From Polaromonas sp. (GTDB taxonomy: Bacteria > Pseudomonadota > Gammaproteobacteria > Burkholderiales > Burkholderiaceae_C): a stretch of 64,000 nucleotides of DNA. The stretch is taken from contig JAAFJR010000003.1 in the NCBI GenBank assembly GCA_013298945.1, forward strand, positions 310,001 through 374,000, read 5' to 3'. The notes below the pieces were generated by a model. It was given only the letters and a program-made list of their open reading frames with translations. It did not search any database and had not been told where the DNA came from. Below are positions 49,556 to 59,540 of this stretch, piece by piece. Each line of letters opens with the position of its first letter. The stretch's first letter is position 1. Position numbers and translations under genes: made by a program.

Positions 49556-49818
49556 GTTTGTTGCAGCAGTTTTTGGTGGGCGTTGTCAAAGCCTACCGCT
49601 TGTTCCTCAGCCCGTGGCTGGGTTCGGCTTGCCGGTTTGAGCCGACCTGTTCAATCTATTCGATTCAAGCCCTAGAAACCCATGGCGCAACCAAGGGCAG
49701 CTACCTCACGCTTAAGCGTTTGGGGCGCTGCCACCCGTGGTGCGAGGGCGGCGCAGATCCTGTGCCAACCCACTTTTCTCTGTTTTCTAAATTTACCAAA
49801 GTGAAGACCTCCTCATGA
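49552..49818 (+). CDS. yidD: Membrane protein insertion efficiency factor YidD
   Basis: Small inner-membrane-associated protein that assists YidC. The 88-residue product has VKAYRLFLSPWLGSACRFEP TCSIYSIQALETHG and RLGRCHPWCEGGADPVP, with the conserved cysteines. Overlaps rnpA and yidC by 4 nt each, implying tight translational coupling. Confidence 0.96.
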   Translation: MSLLQQFLVGVVKAYRLFLSPWLGSACRFEPTCSIYSIQALETHGATKGSYLTLKRLGRCHPWCEGGADPVPTHFSLFSKFTKVKTSS

Positions 49819-51566
49819 ACGATATTCGCCGGACCATTTTGTGGACGATTTTTGGTTTTTCCATGGTGATGCTGTGGGACAACTACCAAGTCAGCATTGG
49901 CCAAAAACCTACTTTCGGGCTCAGTGCAAAACCGCCTGTTGTTGCAACAGCGCCAGCCGCACCTGCTGTTGTTGCAGCCAATACAAGCATCCCATCAGCT
50001 AGTGGAAGCTTAAATAACGCTACAAATAATATAGCTGTTCAGGCAATAAATACGCCGGCTATAGCTCAAAATGGCACTACACCAGTGCCTACTGCAGCCA
50101 AAGAGCGCTTTGAAGTGCAAACCGATGTGATTAAGCTCACGTTTGACACCGAGGGCGGCTCACTGGTGCATTCAGAGTTTGTGAAGCACGTTGATCTGGA
50201 AGACAAAGCTGCCGTCAAAGCCGGTACTGCCAAAGGTGTCGTACTTTTGGACGACAGCAAAGACCGCGTTTACGTGGCGCAAACCGGCTTGGTCGGCGCT
50301 GCCAACTTGCCAACGCACAAAACCATCATGACCGTCGCCCCAGGCGCTCGCAAACTGGTGGATAGCGTGAACGAACTCGTCGTGAAATTTGAATCCCCTG
50401 AATCAGGCGGCGTCAAATTGGTCAAAACCTACACCCTGAAGCGCGGCGCGTACGACGTGGCTGTGAAGCATGAGGTAGTTAATACGGGCACAGTGGCCGT
50501 TTCACCACAGCTGTATTTGCAATTGGTGCGTGATGGCAATAAGCTGCCAGGCGAGTCATCGTTTTACTCCACCTTCACCGGTCCAGCCATTTACACTGCA
50601 GCAAAAAAATACCAGAAAGTTGAATTTACTGACATTGAAAAAAACAAAGTCGACGTTGAAAAGCAAGCTAACGAAGGCTACGTTGCCATGGTGCAACACT
50701 ACTTTGCCAGCGCGTGGATATTGCCTGACGGTATCAAGCGCGAATTATTCACCCGCAAAGTTGACACCAATTTGTACTCTGTGGGCATGATTACGGGCTT
50801 AGACAGCATTGCTGCAGGCACGACAAAAACAGTTGAATCCCGCTTTTTTGCAGGTCCTCAGGTTGAAAAATCGATGGAAAGCATCACCCCAGGCTTAGAG
50901 TTGGTCAAAGACTACGGCGTTTTGACCATTTTGGCCAAACCGCTTTACTGGTTGCTCGACAAGCTGCACAGCTATATCGGCAACTGGGGCTGGGCGATTA
51001 TTGCGCTGGTTTTGTTGTTAAAAATCGCTTTCTACTGGCTCAACGCCAAAGCCTACGCCAGCATGGCCAAGATGAAGTCGGTCGCACCGCGCATCGCCAC
51101 CATGCGCGAGCGCTTGAAAGACAAGCCGCAGGAAATGCAACAAGAGATGATGAAAATCTACCGCGAAGAGAAAATCAACCCTCTAGGCGGTTGCTTTCCG
51201 ATCATGATCCAAATTCCGGTGTTCATCGCCTTGTACTGGGTGCTTTTAAGCTCTGTCGAGATGCGCAATGCCCCGTGGGCGCTGTGGATTCATGACTTGG
51301 CCGCACCTGATCCGTTCTACATTTTGCCGCTGGTCATGACCCTGACCACGCTCTTGCAAACCGCGCTGAACCCAACACCGCCAGACCCATTGCAAGCCAA
51401 AATGATGTGGTATATGCCGCTGGCCTTCTCCGTCATGTTCTTCTTCTTCCCTTCTGGCTTGGTGCTGTACTGGATCACCAACAACATCTTGTCCATCGCC
51501 CAGCAGTGGCTCATCAATACCCGCATGGGCGTGCCACCACAATTTAACTTACCAAAATTTAAATAA
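49815..51566 (+). CDS. yidC: Membrane protein insertase YidC
   Basis: Inserts membrane proteins with or without SecYEG. An N-terminal helix (TILWTIFGFSMVMLWDNYQ) is followed by an Ala/Pro-rich periplasmic linker, the large periplasmic beta domain (about 95-350) and the conserved five-helix core with GWAIIALVLLLKIAFYWLNA, PLGGCFPIMIQIPVFIALYW and SGLVLYWITNNILSIAQQWL. 583 aa. A forward palindromic element is translated at residues 69-83 in the linker. Followed by a strong terminator. Confidence 0.97.
   Translation: MNDIRRTILWTIFGFSMVMLWDNYQVSIGQKPTFGLSAKPPVVATAPAAPAVVAANTSIPSASGSLNNATNNIAVQAINTPAIAQNGTTPVPTAAKERFEVQTDVIKLTFDTEGGSLVHSEFVKHVDLEDKAAVKAGTAKGVVLLDDSKDRVYVAQTGLVGAANLPTHKTIMTVAPGARKLVDSVNELVVKFESPESGGVKLVKTYTLKRGAYDVAVKHEVVNTGTVAVSPQLYLQLVRDGNKLPGESSFYSTFTGPAIYTAAKKYQKVEFTDIEKNKVDVEKQANEGYVAMVQHYFASAWILPDGIKRELFTRKVDTNLYSVGMITGLDSIAAGTTKTVESRFFAGPQVEKSMESITPGLELVKDYGVLTILAKPLYWLLDKLHSYIGNWGWAIIALVLLLKIAFYWLNAKAYASMAKMKSVAPRIATMRERLKDKPQEMQQEMMKIYREEKINPLGGCFPIMIQIPVFIALYWVLLSSVEMRNAPWALWIHDLAAPDPFYILPLVMTLTTLLQTALNPTPPDPLQAKMMWYMPLAFSVMFFFFPSGLVLYWITNNILSIAQQWLINTRMGVPPQFNLPKFK
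50019..50063 (+). repeat. Palindromic element, forward, inside yidC
   Basis: GCTACAAATAATATAGCT, then GTTCAGGCAATAAATACGCC and GGCTATA; exactly 45 nt, read as ATNNIAVQAINTPAI in the disordered N-terminal periplasmic linker. It is the closest of the intragenic copies to the intergenic consensus, suggesting a recent insertion. Confidence 0.92.
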
Positions 51567-51580
51567 TCTGGTTAATCGTT

Positions 51581-51614
51581 AAAAAAAGGGTCGCTGTTAG
51601 CGACCCTTTTTTAC
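51581..51614 (+). terminator. Rho-independent terminator after yidC
   Basis: AAAAAAAGGGTCGCT, loop GTT, AGCGACCCTTTTTTAC. An 8-9 bp GC-rich stem with a T run; ends the rpmH-yidC operon. mnmE therefore needs its own promoter, probably overlapping the 28 nt after the hairpin. Confidence 0.93.
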
Positions 51615-51642
51615 GTCTTCCATTTATTGCACAATCGACAAC

Positions 51643-53100
51643 ATGAACTCCTTTTCAAGCACTCCCATCGTCGCCATCGCCACCCCACCCGGTCGCGGCG
51701 CTGTTGGCATTGTGCGGGTGTCGGGCAAGGACATTGCACCGCTGGTACGCGCTCTGTGTGGTCGCGACTTGAAGCCGCGCGAGGCAACCTATTTACCTTT
51801 TGTGGACGCAGCTGGTGAAGCGATTGATCACGGTTTGGCGCTGTACTTCCCTGCTCCGCATTCGTTCACTGGTGAGGACGTGCTGGAGTTGCAAGCCCAC
51901 GGCGGCCCCGTCGTGATGCAGCTCTTGTTAGCGCGTTGCCTGGAAGCTGGCGCTGAGTTGGATGCTGCGACCCAAAAGCAGCGACTTGCAGGTCTGCGCG
52001 TCGCTCAACCCGGCGAGTTCACCCAGCGGGCGTTTTTGAACGACAAAATGGACTTGGCGCAGGCTGAGGCCGTAGCCGATTTGATAGACGCGAGCACTGA
52101 AGCGGCAGCCCGCGGTGCAACCCGCAGCTTGTCGGGCGAGTTTTCCAAAGAAGTCCACAGCCTGCGTGATGCCCTCATCCACCTGCGCATGTTAGTTGAG
52201 GCGACGCTAGACTTCCCAGAAGAAGAGATCGACTTCCTGCAAAAAGCCGATGCTGCTGGTCAGCTAAGCCGTTTGCAAGCCACTTTAGCCCGCGTCGTGC
52301 AGCGCACCAGCCAGGGCGCGTTGTTGCGCGAAGGCATCAAAGTTGTCATCGCAGGCCAGCCGAATGCGGGCAAATCGTCTTTGCTCAACGCGCTGGCAGG
52401 CGCAGAACTCGCCATAGTTACCCCGATTGCTGGCACAACGCGCGACAAAGTGCAGCAAACTATACAAATCGACGGCGTGCCGCTGCACATCATCGACACC
52501 GCCGGTTTGCGCCATAGTGAGGACGAAGTAGAGAAAATCGGCATTGAACGCGCTTGGGCAGAGATCGAAAACGCAGACGCCGTGCTGTTTTTGCATGACT
52601 TGGTGCGCTGGAACGATGTAGCAGAATCCGCCAATTACCAAGCCGCCGACGCTGCTATAGCCAGCCAGCTCGCCAGCTTGCTGCCAGCACGCGTGCCGGT
52701 AATCCAAGTGTGGAACAAGGTCGATGCGGCGAAGTCGCAGCAAGCAGAAGTTGCCAACGGTAAAAATGTCGAACTCAACGAAGCAAGCGTCAACATCTCC
52801 GTCTCAGCCAAAAATGGCCAAGGCCTAGAAACCCTGCGCCAAACTCTGCTGCAGGTCGCTGGCTGGCAGCCCGCTGCTGAGGGCGTCTACATCGCTCGCG
52901 AGCGCCACGTGCAGGCTCTGCGCCAAGTGAGTGCTCACTTGGATTTGGCAGAAGGCCAGCTCAAAGCCAAATCGCAAGCGCTAGATTTGCTGGCAGAAGA
53001 GCTGCGATTGGCGCAAAATGACCTGTCAACGATTACCGGAGAGTTCACTTCTGATGATTTACTGGGCGTGATTTTCTCGAAGTTTTGCATCGGAAAATAG
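51643..53100 (+). CDS. mnmE: tRNA modification GTPase MnmE (TrmE)
   Basis: GTPase partner of MnmG in tRNA wobble-uridine modification. The N-terminal formyl-THF-like domain has [23 protein letters not shown]; the inserted G domain has [33 protein letters not shown] and NKVD; the C-terminus ends in the invariant FCIGK. 485 aa is slightly longer than usual, with an insertion after NKVD. Its partner mnmG is at the left edge of the window. Confidence 0.97.
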   Translation: MNSFSSTPIVAIATPPGRGAVGIVRVSGKDIAPLVRALCGRDLKPREATYLPFVDAAGEAIDHGLALYFPAPHSFTGEDVLELQAHGGPVVMQLLLARCLEAGAELDAATQKQRLAGLRVAQPGEFTQRAFLNDKMDLAQAEAVADLIDASTEAAARGATRSLSGEFSKEVHSLRDALIHLRMLVEATLDFPEEEIDFLQKADAAGQLSRLQATLARVVQRTSQGALLREGIKVVIAGQPNAGKSSLLNALAGAELAIVTPIAGTTRDKVQQTIQIDGVPLHIIDTAGLRHSEDEVEKIGIERAWAEIENADAVLFLHDLVRWNDVAESANYQAADAAIASQLASLLPARVPVIQVWNKVDAAKSQQAEVANGKNVELNEASVNISVSAKNGQGLETLRQTLLQVAGWQPAAEGVYIARERHVQALRQVSAHLDLAEGQLKAKSQALDLLAEELRLAQNDLSTITGEFTSDDLLGVIFSKFCIGK

Positions 53101-53211
53101 CCGTTATCTGGCACGGTCGGGAGAGGCTCTATCACCTCAACCGGCGGCTGGCCGAAAGTGCGGTCTAACCTGAAGACCTTTGTGAAAACTGAAGACACCC
53201 TGTCAAGTTTG

Positions 53212-53235
53212 GCGGCGCATGGAGGGATGCGCCGC
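53212..53235. other. Strong GC-rich hairpin downstream of mnmE
   Basis: GCGGCGCAT, loop GGAGGG, ATGCGCCGC: a perfect 9-bp stem 112 nt after the mnmE stop. No T tract follows, so it is not a canonical terminator; it may be an RNA-stabilising end or a Rho-stall site. Confidence 0.5.
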
Positions 53236-53264
53236 GCATGGCGTTGATGTTAAGTAATCAAATC

Positions 53265-53308
53265 GCTATTAAATAAGTAGCTAGTTTGGCAGTAAATACG
53301 CCGGATAG
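53265..53308 (+). repeat. Palindromic element, forward, intergenic
   Basis: GCTATTAAATAAGTAGCT, then AGTTTGGCAGTAAATACGCC and GGATAG, followed by AGGCCAATATT (extended end). It lies in the 425-bp gap between mnmE and the transglutaminase operon; that gap also holds the hairpin at 53.21 kb and the putative sigma-54 promoter. Confidence 0.85.
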
Positions 53309-53407
53309 AGGCCAATATTAGGGGGAAATTAGGGTGCTTTAGCTTTTTATTTCCCCCAAATGCCAACTTCGCCTAAACCCGAAATTGCACGGTTTATGAT
53401 GTACATG

Positions 53408-53456
53408 CACCAATCCATTACTATATCGGCATGAGAATTGCTTTGCTTTTGGTGCT
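53408..53456 (+). promoter_or_regulatory. Putative sigma-54 promoter with GCACCAA/TTGGTGC half-sites
   Basis: CGGCATGAGAATTGCT fits the -24/-12 form, with GG at 53428-53429 and GC at 53440-53441 separated by exactly 10 bp, and TTGCT at -12. GCACCAA (53408-53414) and TTGGTGC (53450-53456) resemble NtrC half-sites but are widely spaced. It lies about 85 nt upstream of the transglutaminase-DUF2126 gene. Suggests nitrogen control; the match is good but based on short motifs. Confidence 0.5.
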
Positions 53457-53525
53457 TCGCTAAGAGCGCAGCGGCTGATTTGCCTGCATTTGCACATCAC
53501 AATAGATCTAAAACGGGACATCTGA

Positions 53526-56500
53526 ATGGCTATTCGCGTTGCTCTGCACCACAAAACAAGTTACCGGTATGACCGGTTGATCTCGCTGTCGCCGCATGAG
53601 GTGCGCCTGCGTCCTGCGCCGCATGCGCGCACGCCGATTCTGTCGTATTCGCTCACCGTCGCGCCGCAAGAGCACTTCATCAATTGGCAGCAAGACCCTT
53701 ACGGCAATTACATAGGCCGTTTCGTATTTCCTGAAAAATCAGACAATCTGGAGTTCACGGTCGATCTGGTGGCGGACATGACGGTGATCAACCCGTTCGA
53801 CTTTTTTGTCGAAAAATACGCCGAACACTTCCCCTTCAGTTATCCCGCACAACTTAGCGCAGAGCTCAGCGCGTATTTGAAAACGGATAAACCTGGGGCT
53901 TTGCTAACAGAATGGGTCGCCATGGCGCGGCGTGAGGTGCTGAAGAAGGATATGTTGACCAATGACTTTTTGGTCGCTATCAACCAACGTTTGCAAACTG
54001 ACATCGCCTATCTGCTGCGGATGGAGCCGGGCGTTCAAACCCCTGAGGCAACCCTAGAGAAACGCTCGGGATCTTGCCGTGACACGGGTTGGTTACTGGT
54101 GCAAATTTTGCGTGAAATGGGCTTGGCGGCACGTTTTGTTTCGGGTTATTTGATCCAGCTGCGTGCCGATCAAGCGGCACTTGATGGCCCACGCGGTACA
54201 GAAGTCGACTTTACCGATCTGCACGCTTGGACCGAGGTGTATATCCCAGGCGCAGGCTGGATTGGGCTGGACCCGACTTCCGGCATGTTGGCTAGTGAAG
54301 GCCATATTCCGCTGGCCTGCACCGCGATGCCATCCTCGGCCGCACCGGTGACGGGTTTTACCGACAAAGCTGAAGTCACCTTCGTTCACGAGATGACCAT
54401 CACGCGCATCCACGAAGATCCGCGCGTGACCAAACCTTATACAGAGGCCGATTGGCTCAAGATTGACCGGCTCGGCCAGCAAGTTGACGCTGACCTAAAG
54501 CGGCAAGACGTACGTCTGACCCAAGGCGGCGAGCCGACTTTTGTGTCAATTGACGACATGGATGGCGCGCAATGGAATACCTTGGCGCATGGCGACAAAA
54601 AGCGTGAATTGGCGGGGCAGTTGATGTATCGCCTGAAAAACCATTTTGCACCGGGCGGCATGCTGCACTACGGGCAGGGCAAGTGGTATCCTGGCGAGCC
54701 TTTGCCGCGCTGGGCTTTGAACATCTTTTGGCGTATTGACGGGCAACCGATGTGGTTAGATGCCACGCTGTTCTCGGATGAGAAGCAGGCCGAGGGTTAT
54801 GGGCCTGATGAAGCAGCTGTTTTCAGCACGGAGTTGGTTAAAGCCCTTGGTTTGCCAGCAAACAGCCAAATTCCTGCCTATGAAGATGTGCTGTTGCATG
54901 CTCAACGCGAGCAAGCGCTGCCCGCCAATCTCGATCCGCTCAAAGCTGATTTGAAGGATTCGGAGGAGCGCCGCCGCTTAGCACGCCTGCTGGAGCAAGG
55001 TTTGGGACAAGTCGTGGGTTATGTTCTGCCCTTGAAAGCAAAGGATTTTGACCCGCGCGTCGCCTTAGGTACTGTCTGGCTCACTTCCGCATGGCCGCTC
55101 AAGCGTGAGCACCTGTATTTAATAGAAGGTGACTCCCCAATGGGGTTACGACTGCCGCTAAACGCGTTGCCATGGGTGCAGCCTGATGATGTGCCAGTCG
55201 AATTCGATGTCGATCCATTCGCACCTAGAGTTGCGCTGGCTGCTGCTCAAAAAAGAGCTACTCTCAGCCTTGACCCTGACAAATCTATCGACAAAAGCCC
55301 TGACAAAGCCAGCAAGGCCAACAGCGCTACCCTTGTCAAACCGAAGCCAGTCGAGGCGCAAACAGCACCGCGCGAAGTGATTCATACCGGCTTGTGTGTC
55401 CAAGCGCGGGAGGGACGCCTGCATATCTTCATGCCGCCACTCAAACGCATTGAGGATTATTTGGCGCTTGTCACGGTGGTGGAGCATACCGCTGCTAAAC
55501 TGAAGCTGAAGCTGCGGATTGAGGGATACGCTCCGCCGCGCGACCCGCGCATCAAGTTGCTCAGCGTCACGCCTGATCCGGGCGTGATCGAGGTCAATAT
55601 CCATCCAGCCGCTAGCTGGAAAGAGCTGGTCTACAACATGACGACGCTTTACGAGGAAGCCCGTCTGACGCGTCTTGGCACAGAAAAATTCATGGTCGAT
55701 GGCCGCCACACCGGCACTGGCGGCGGTAACCACGCGACGCTTGGCGGGGCTACCGCCGAAGACAGCCCGATGCTGCGACGTCCAGATTTGCTGAAAAGTT
55801 TGATCACTTACTGGCAAAACCATCCGGCGCTGTCCTATCTGTTTTCCGGTACATTCATTGGGCCGACCAGCCAGGCTCCCCGCGTGGATGAAGCACGGGA
55901 CGATAATTTGTACGAACTGGCCATTGCCTTTCAGCAGATGGATCAGGTTTTACCAAACATGAACCCCGGTGACAAGCCTTGGATGGTAGACCGTTTGCTG
56001 CGCAACTTGCTGGTGGATTTGACGGGTAACACGCACCGATCCGAATTTTCTATAGACAAGCTCTACTCCCCCGATGGCCCGACTGGCCGCTTGGGTTTGG
56101 TCGAATTCCGCGCTTTTGAGATGCCACCGCACGAACGCATGAGCTTGCTGCAAATGCTCTTACTGCGCGCGCTGGTGGCACGGTTTTGGCTCAAACCCTA
56201 CCAGGCCAAACTGGTGAACTGGGGTACGGCCTTACATGACCGCTGGATGCTGCCGCATTTTGTGGCGCAGGATATTCGCGATGTGGTGAAAGATTTGCGC
56301 GCGGCGGGCTATGCGTTTGAAGAGCAGTGGTTCGACCCTTTCATTGAATTCCGCTTCCCCCGTTTTGGAACCGTGGTGTATGAGGGCGTGGAGATGGAGT
56401 TACGCCAAGCGATCGAGCCATGGAACGTGCTGGGCGAAGAAATGACTGGCGGCGGCACCGCACGTTATGTCGATTCGTCAGTGGAGCGTATGCAATTGCT

Positions 56501-56897
56501 AGTGCGCGGCCTAACGGATGGGCGGCACGTGATTGCCTGTAATGGACGCAAGTTGCCACTGCATCCGACAGGTATTCCTGGCGAATATGTGGCTGGTGTG
56601 CGTTTCCGTGCCTGGAGCCCATGGTCAGCTTTGCATCCGAGTATCAAAATCCAGGCACCGTTGACGTTCGATCTGGTTGATACGTGGAGTGGCCGCGCTA
56701 TTGGCGGTTGTACCTACCATGTGGTTCATCCAGGTGGACGCAGTGAAGAGTATTCACCCGTCAATGCGAATGCAGCAGAAGCGCGCCGCTTTGCTCGGTT
56801 TTGGCCGCATGGACACACGCCGGGACCGATGGTCGTGTACAAGGAAGATCTCAACCCAAGCTTTCCTATGACACTCGATTTGCGCTGGCAGGCATAA
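53526..56897 (+). CDS. Transglutaminase-like protein fused to DUF2126
   Basis: A large predicted protein of a conserved but uncharacterised peptide-ligase/transglutaminase system. Residues 1-300 form a bacterial transglutaminase-like N-terminal region and core with the Cys-His-Asp triad at about C184 (SGSCRDTGWLLVQ), H233 (DLHAWTEVY) and D249 (GLDPTSG). The remaining 800 residues are the DUF2126 region (VRLTQGGEPTFVSIDDMDGA QWN; FMVDGRHTGTGGGNHATLGG; NTHRSEFSIDKLYSPDGPTG RLGLVEFRAFEMPPHERMSL), which has been proposed to be an amidoligase-like fold. 1123 aa is normal for this fusion. First gene of three; preceded by the putative sigma-54 promoter. Confidence 0.9.
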   Translation: MAIRVALHHKTSYRYDRLISLSPHEVRLRPAPHARTPILSYSLTVAPQEHFINWQQDPYGNYIGRFVFPEKSDNLEFTVDLVADMTVINPFDFFVEKYAEHFPFSYPAQLSAELSAYLKTDKPGALLTEWVAMARREVLKKDMLTNDFLVAINQRLQTDIAYLLRMEPGVQTPEATLEKRSGSCRDTGWLLVQILREMGLAARFVSGYLIQLRADQAALDGPRGTEVDFTDLHAWTEVYIPGAGWIGLDPTSGMLASEGHIPLACTAMPSSAAPVTGFTDKAEVTFVHEMTITRIHEDPRVTKPYTEADWLKIDRLGQQVDADLKRQDVRLTQGGEPTFVSIDDMDGAQWNTLAHGDKKRELAGQLMYRLKNHFAPGGMLHYGQGKWYPGEPLPRWALNIFWRIDGQPMWLDATLFSDEKQAEGYGPDEAAVFSTELVKALGLPANSQIPAYEDVLLHAQREQALPANLDPLKADLKDSEERRRLARLLEQGLGQVVGYVLPLKAKDFDPRVALGTVWLTSAWPLKREHLYLIEGDSPMGLRLPLNALPWVQPDDVPVEFDVDPFAPRVALAAAQKRATLSLDPDKSIDKSPDKASKANSATLVKPKPVEAQTAPREVIHTGLCVQAREGRLHIFMPPLKRIEDYLALVTVVEHTAAKLKLKLRIEGYAPPRDPRIKLLSVTPDPGVIEVNIHPAASWKELVYNMTTLYEEARLTRLGTEKFMVDGRHTGTGGGNHATLGGATAEDSPMLRRPDLLKSLITYWQNHPALSYLFSGTFIGPTSQAPRVDEARDDNLYELAIAFQQMDQVLPNMNPGDKPWMVDRLLRNLLVDLTGNTHRSEFSIDKLYSPDGPTGRLGLVEFRAFEMPPHERMSLLQMLLLRALVARFWLKPYQAKLVNWGTALHDRWMLPHFVAQDIRDVVKDLRAAGYAFEEQWFDPFIEFRFPRFGTVVYEGVEMELRQAIEPWNVLGEEMTGGGTARYVDSSVERMQLLVRGLTDGRHVIACNGRKLPLHPTGIPGEYVAGVRFRAWSPWSALHPSIKIQAPLTFDLVDTWSGRAIGGCTYHVVHPGGRSEEYSPVNANAAEARRFARFWPHGHTPGPMVVYKEDLNPSFPMTLDLRWQA

Positions 56898-56918
56898 TAA
56901 GGGGTTGTCAAGCTACTC

Positions 56919-59540
56919 ATGCTAAGCTGTAATAGCATGCGAAACCCAATGGATAAACTTCTCGCCGACTATCATGCGGCGCCCGCATGCTTCAATGAAA
57001 TGTTGGTTGCAAATAATCAGCCAAGAGCACACTGGCGCACCATGCTGGATGGACTAGCGCAAGAAGAACCAGAAATCATGCATCAGCGGCTTGCATTTGT
57101 GCAGTCGCAGGTGCGAGAAAATGGCGTCACCTATAACATCTATGGCGATGCCATGGGTCAGCAGCGTCCTTGGGATTTGAATGTGCTGCCAATGATCATT
57201 CCGCAAAACGAATGGGCGGAGATCGAATCAGCAGTGGTGCAAAGAGCCACGTTGTTAAATCGGGTGCTGGGTGATGTTTACTGCCAACAGTCTTTGTTGC
57301 AAGAAGGGCTATTGCCTCCAGCATTGATACATGGCCATGCCGGTTTTTTGCGCCCCTGTCATGGCATTAAACACCCTGATGCTGTTGCTTTGCATTTTTA
57401 TGCAGTCGATCTAGCACGCGCTCCCAATGGACGTTGGTGGGTCGTAGCCGACCGTACTCAAGCCCCTTCCGGAGCTGGTTATGCCTTGGAAAATCGTACG
57501 ATCATTGGGCGGACTTTTCCTGATTTATTGCGCGATCTGAGGGTGAAGCCACTGGCAGGATTTTTTGACACCATGCGAGAAAGTCTGGTTAATTGGGGGC
57601 GTGGCTGTGCTGCGCAGGGTAACGCCCAAAGTCCGTTGCGTGATAGTGAGTTACCGCTTATGGTGCTACTCACCCCAGGCCGTTATAACGAAACTTATTA
57701 TGAGCAAGCTTATTTGGCGCGCTACCTAGGACTGCCGCTGGTCGAAGGCGGCGATTTAACGGTTCGTGATGGTATCGTCTGGCTTAAATCTTTGGCTGGG
57801 TTGCAGCGTGTCCATGTCATAATGCGCCGTGTTGACGATGATTTTTGTGATCCGCTGGAGTTGCGGACTGACTCGGCTTTGGGCGTAGCAGGTTTGACGG
57901 AGGCGGCTAGACGCGGCAATGTGTTGATAGCCAATAGTCTAGGTTCAAATTTGTTGGAGTCGGGTGCCTTGCTTGGTTTCTTACCAGCGCTGAGCCAGCG
58001 TTTGCTTGGCGAGTCACTGCAAATGCCATCGGTTGCAACTTGGTGGTGCGGAGAACCCGCGGCTTTAGACGAAGTTATTGATAAGTTGGATCAGCTAGTT
58101 ATCAAACCGACCTTCCCACAATTGAGATTGCCAATTGTATTTGGACAAGATCTCAAAGGCACTACACGAAAATCTTTCATCAATGACTTGCGATCAAATC
58201 CAAGTAACTACGTCGCGCAAGAGCTTGTGAAGTTGTCCCAAGCGCCAGTATGGAATTCCGGTAAGGCTGGAGGTTTGAGTGCTCGTGCTATTGGGTTGAG
58301 GGTTTATGCCTGTGCCACGCCAAATGGTTATGTGGTGATGCCCGGAGGCTTGACCCGGGTTGCAACAGGTTCGGATGCGCGCATAATCACCATGCAACGT
58401 GGCGGAGGCAGTAAAGATACTTGGGTTCTATCTAGTGCTCATGCTGACGCACACAGCACATTAAAGCGCACTATTACCAGCCGCGATTTGATTCGTGATG
58501 ACACGCATTTGTCGAGTCGGGTGGCAGAAAATCTGTTTTGGTTCGGACGCCATACAGAGCGCTGTGACAATATTGTCCGCTTGCTACGGGTGGCCTTGGG
58601 CGTCCTATTCACGGTTGAGCCTGAAAGTCGAAGCGACGAGTGGCCAACGATCGTTAAGCTGTGTATTTGGTTTCAAATTCTCAAGTCAGAGGCGCTGGTT
58701 TTGGATAAGTTCGGCGGCCAATCTCAAGTGCAATGCACAAATCAGAATCAGAGTCAAAGTCAACTTGAGAAGCAACGCGTGAGTTTGACAGACGAACAGA
58801 TCGAAAACGTCTTGTTGCTTTCAGCAGTCTCGCCCGAAGTACCTGGATTAGCTAAACAGAAACAGCAACTATATAAAACAGCAAGCAATTTGCAGGATCG
58901 CTTTTCGATTGACAACTGGTGCGCACTTAATCGCATGGTGCAGAAAGAGGCGAACAGCAACCATAAGTTGACGCAGTCCGACGCCATGAGCTTGCTTGAC
59001 GAAGCGGCGGCCTCCATCATGACCTTGTCTGGCTTCGCATTGGATGGTATGACACGTGATTTGGGTTGGCGTTTTCTTTCGATGGGTCGGCGTTTGGAGC
59101 GGCTTCAATTTCAAAGCTTGGCGTTACAACGCGCTTTAGCCATGAGCTCAAACAGCAGGCTAGATTGGTTGCTGGAGTTATCAGACAGTGCGGTCACATA
59201 CCGTGCTCGGTATCGTGCACAACCCGAATGGCTACCAGTTTTGGATCTGTTGTTGTTGGACGAAAGCAATCCACGCTCGATTGTGTTTCAACTTGACGGC
59301 ATAGTTCAGAGTCTAAATAAAATCAAGCGTACTTATGGTGCTTTTGGGGATGCTCAACTCGCTGCCCTAAAAGAAGAAGTATCGCAGTTGATTCCAGACA
59401 CGGATTTTTATTGTGGCAATGTTCTCTTGATTGAGCTGTTGACACGCATTCAAACTGCCAGCGAAAAGATATCAGAAAGTATCAGCGTGCAGTTTTTCAG
59501 CTACACCGGCAATAAGTCGTCCGAGCAGCAAAAAACATGA
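56919..59540 (+). CDS. Circularly permuted ATP-grasp / alpha-E domain fusion protein
   Basis: The N-terminal roughly 500 residues match the circularly permuted ATP-grasp family (formerly DUF404/407; VTYNIYGDAMGQQRPWDLNV LPMIIP; VDLARAPNGRWWVVADRTQA PSG; PGGLTRVATG), predicted to form peptide bonds using ATP. The C-terminal part (from about 525, LSSRVAENLFWFGRHTERCD NIVRL) is an alpha-E helical domain (formerly DUF403); in many genomes these are separate genes. Between them lies a Gln/Ser-rich stretch (QCTNQNQSQSQLEKQ). Start uncertain among ATGs at 56919, 56937 and 56949. Overlaps the next gene by 4 nt. Confidence 0.88.
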   Translation: MLSCNSMRNPMDKLLADYHAAPACFNEMLVANNQPRAHWRTMLDGLAQEEPEIMHQRLAFVQSQVRENGVTYNIYGDAMGQQRPWDLNVLPMIIPQNEWAEIESAVVQRATLLNRVLGDVYCQQSLLQEGLLPPALIHGHAGFLRPCHGIKHPDAVALHFYAVDLARAPNGRWWVVADRTQAPSGAGYALENRTIIGRTFPDLLRDLRVKPLAGFFDTMRESLVNWGRGCAAQGNAQSPLRDSELPLMVLLTPGRYNETYYEQAYLARYLGLPLVEGGDLTVRDGIVWLKSLAGLQRVHVIMRRVDDDFCDPLELRTDSALGVAGLTEAARRGNVLIANSLGSNLLESGALLGFLPALSQRLLGESLQMPSVATWWCGEPAALDEVIDKLDQLVIKPTFPQLRLPIVFGQDLKGTTRKSFINDLRSNPSNYVAQELVKLSQAPVWNSGKAGGLSARAIGLRVYACATPNGYVVMPGGLTRVATGSDARIITMQRGGGSKDTWVLSSAHADAHSTLKRTITSRDLIRDDTHLSSRVAENLFWFGRHTERCDNIVRLLRVALGVLFTVEPESRSDEWPTIVKLCIWFQILKSEALVLDKFGGQSQVQCTNQNQSQSQLEKQRVSLTDEQIENVLLLSAVSPEVPGLAKQKQQLYKTASNLQDRFSIDNWCALNRMVQKEANSNHKLTQSDAMSLLDEAAASIMTLSGFALDGMTRDLGWRFLSMGRRLERLQFQSLALQRALAMSSNSRLDWLLELSDSAVTYRARYRAQPEWLPVLDLLLLDESNPRSIVFQLDGIVQSLNKIKRTYGAFGDAQLAALKEEVSQLIPDTDFYCGNVLLIELLTRIQTASEKISESISVQFFSYTGNKSSEQQKT

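Noticed and set aside
53102-53200. Possible sigma-54 match TGGCACGGTCGGGAG just after mnmE
   Set aside because: The -24 half fits but the -12 half lacks TTGC, and the distance to the next gene is over 400 nt; the site at 53428-53441 fits better.
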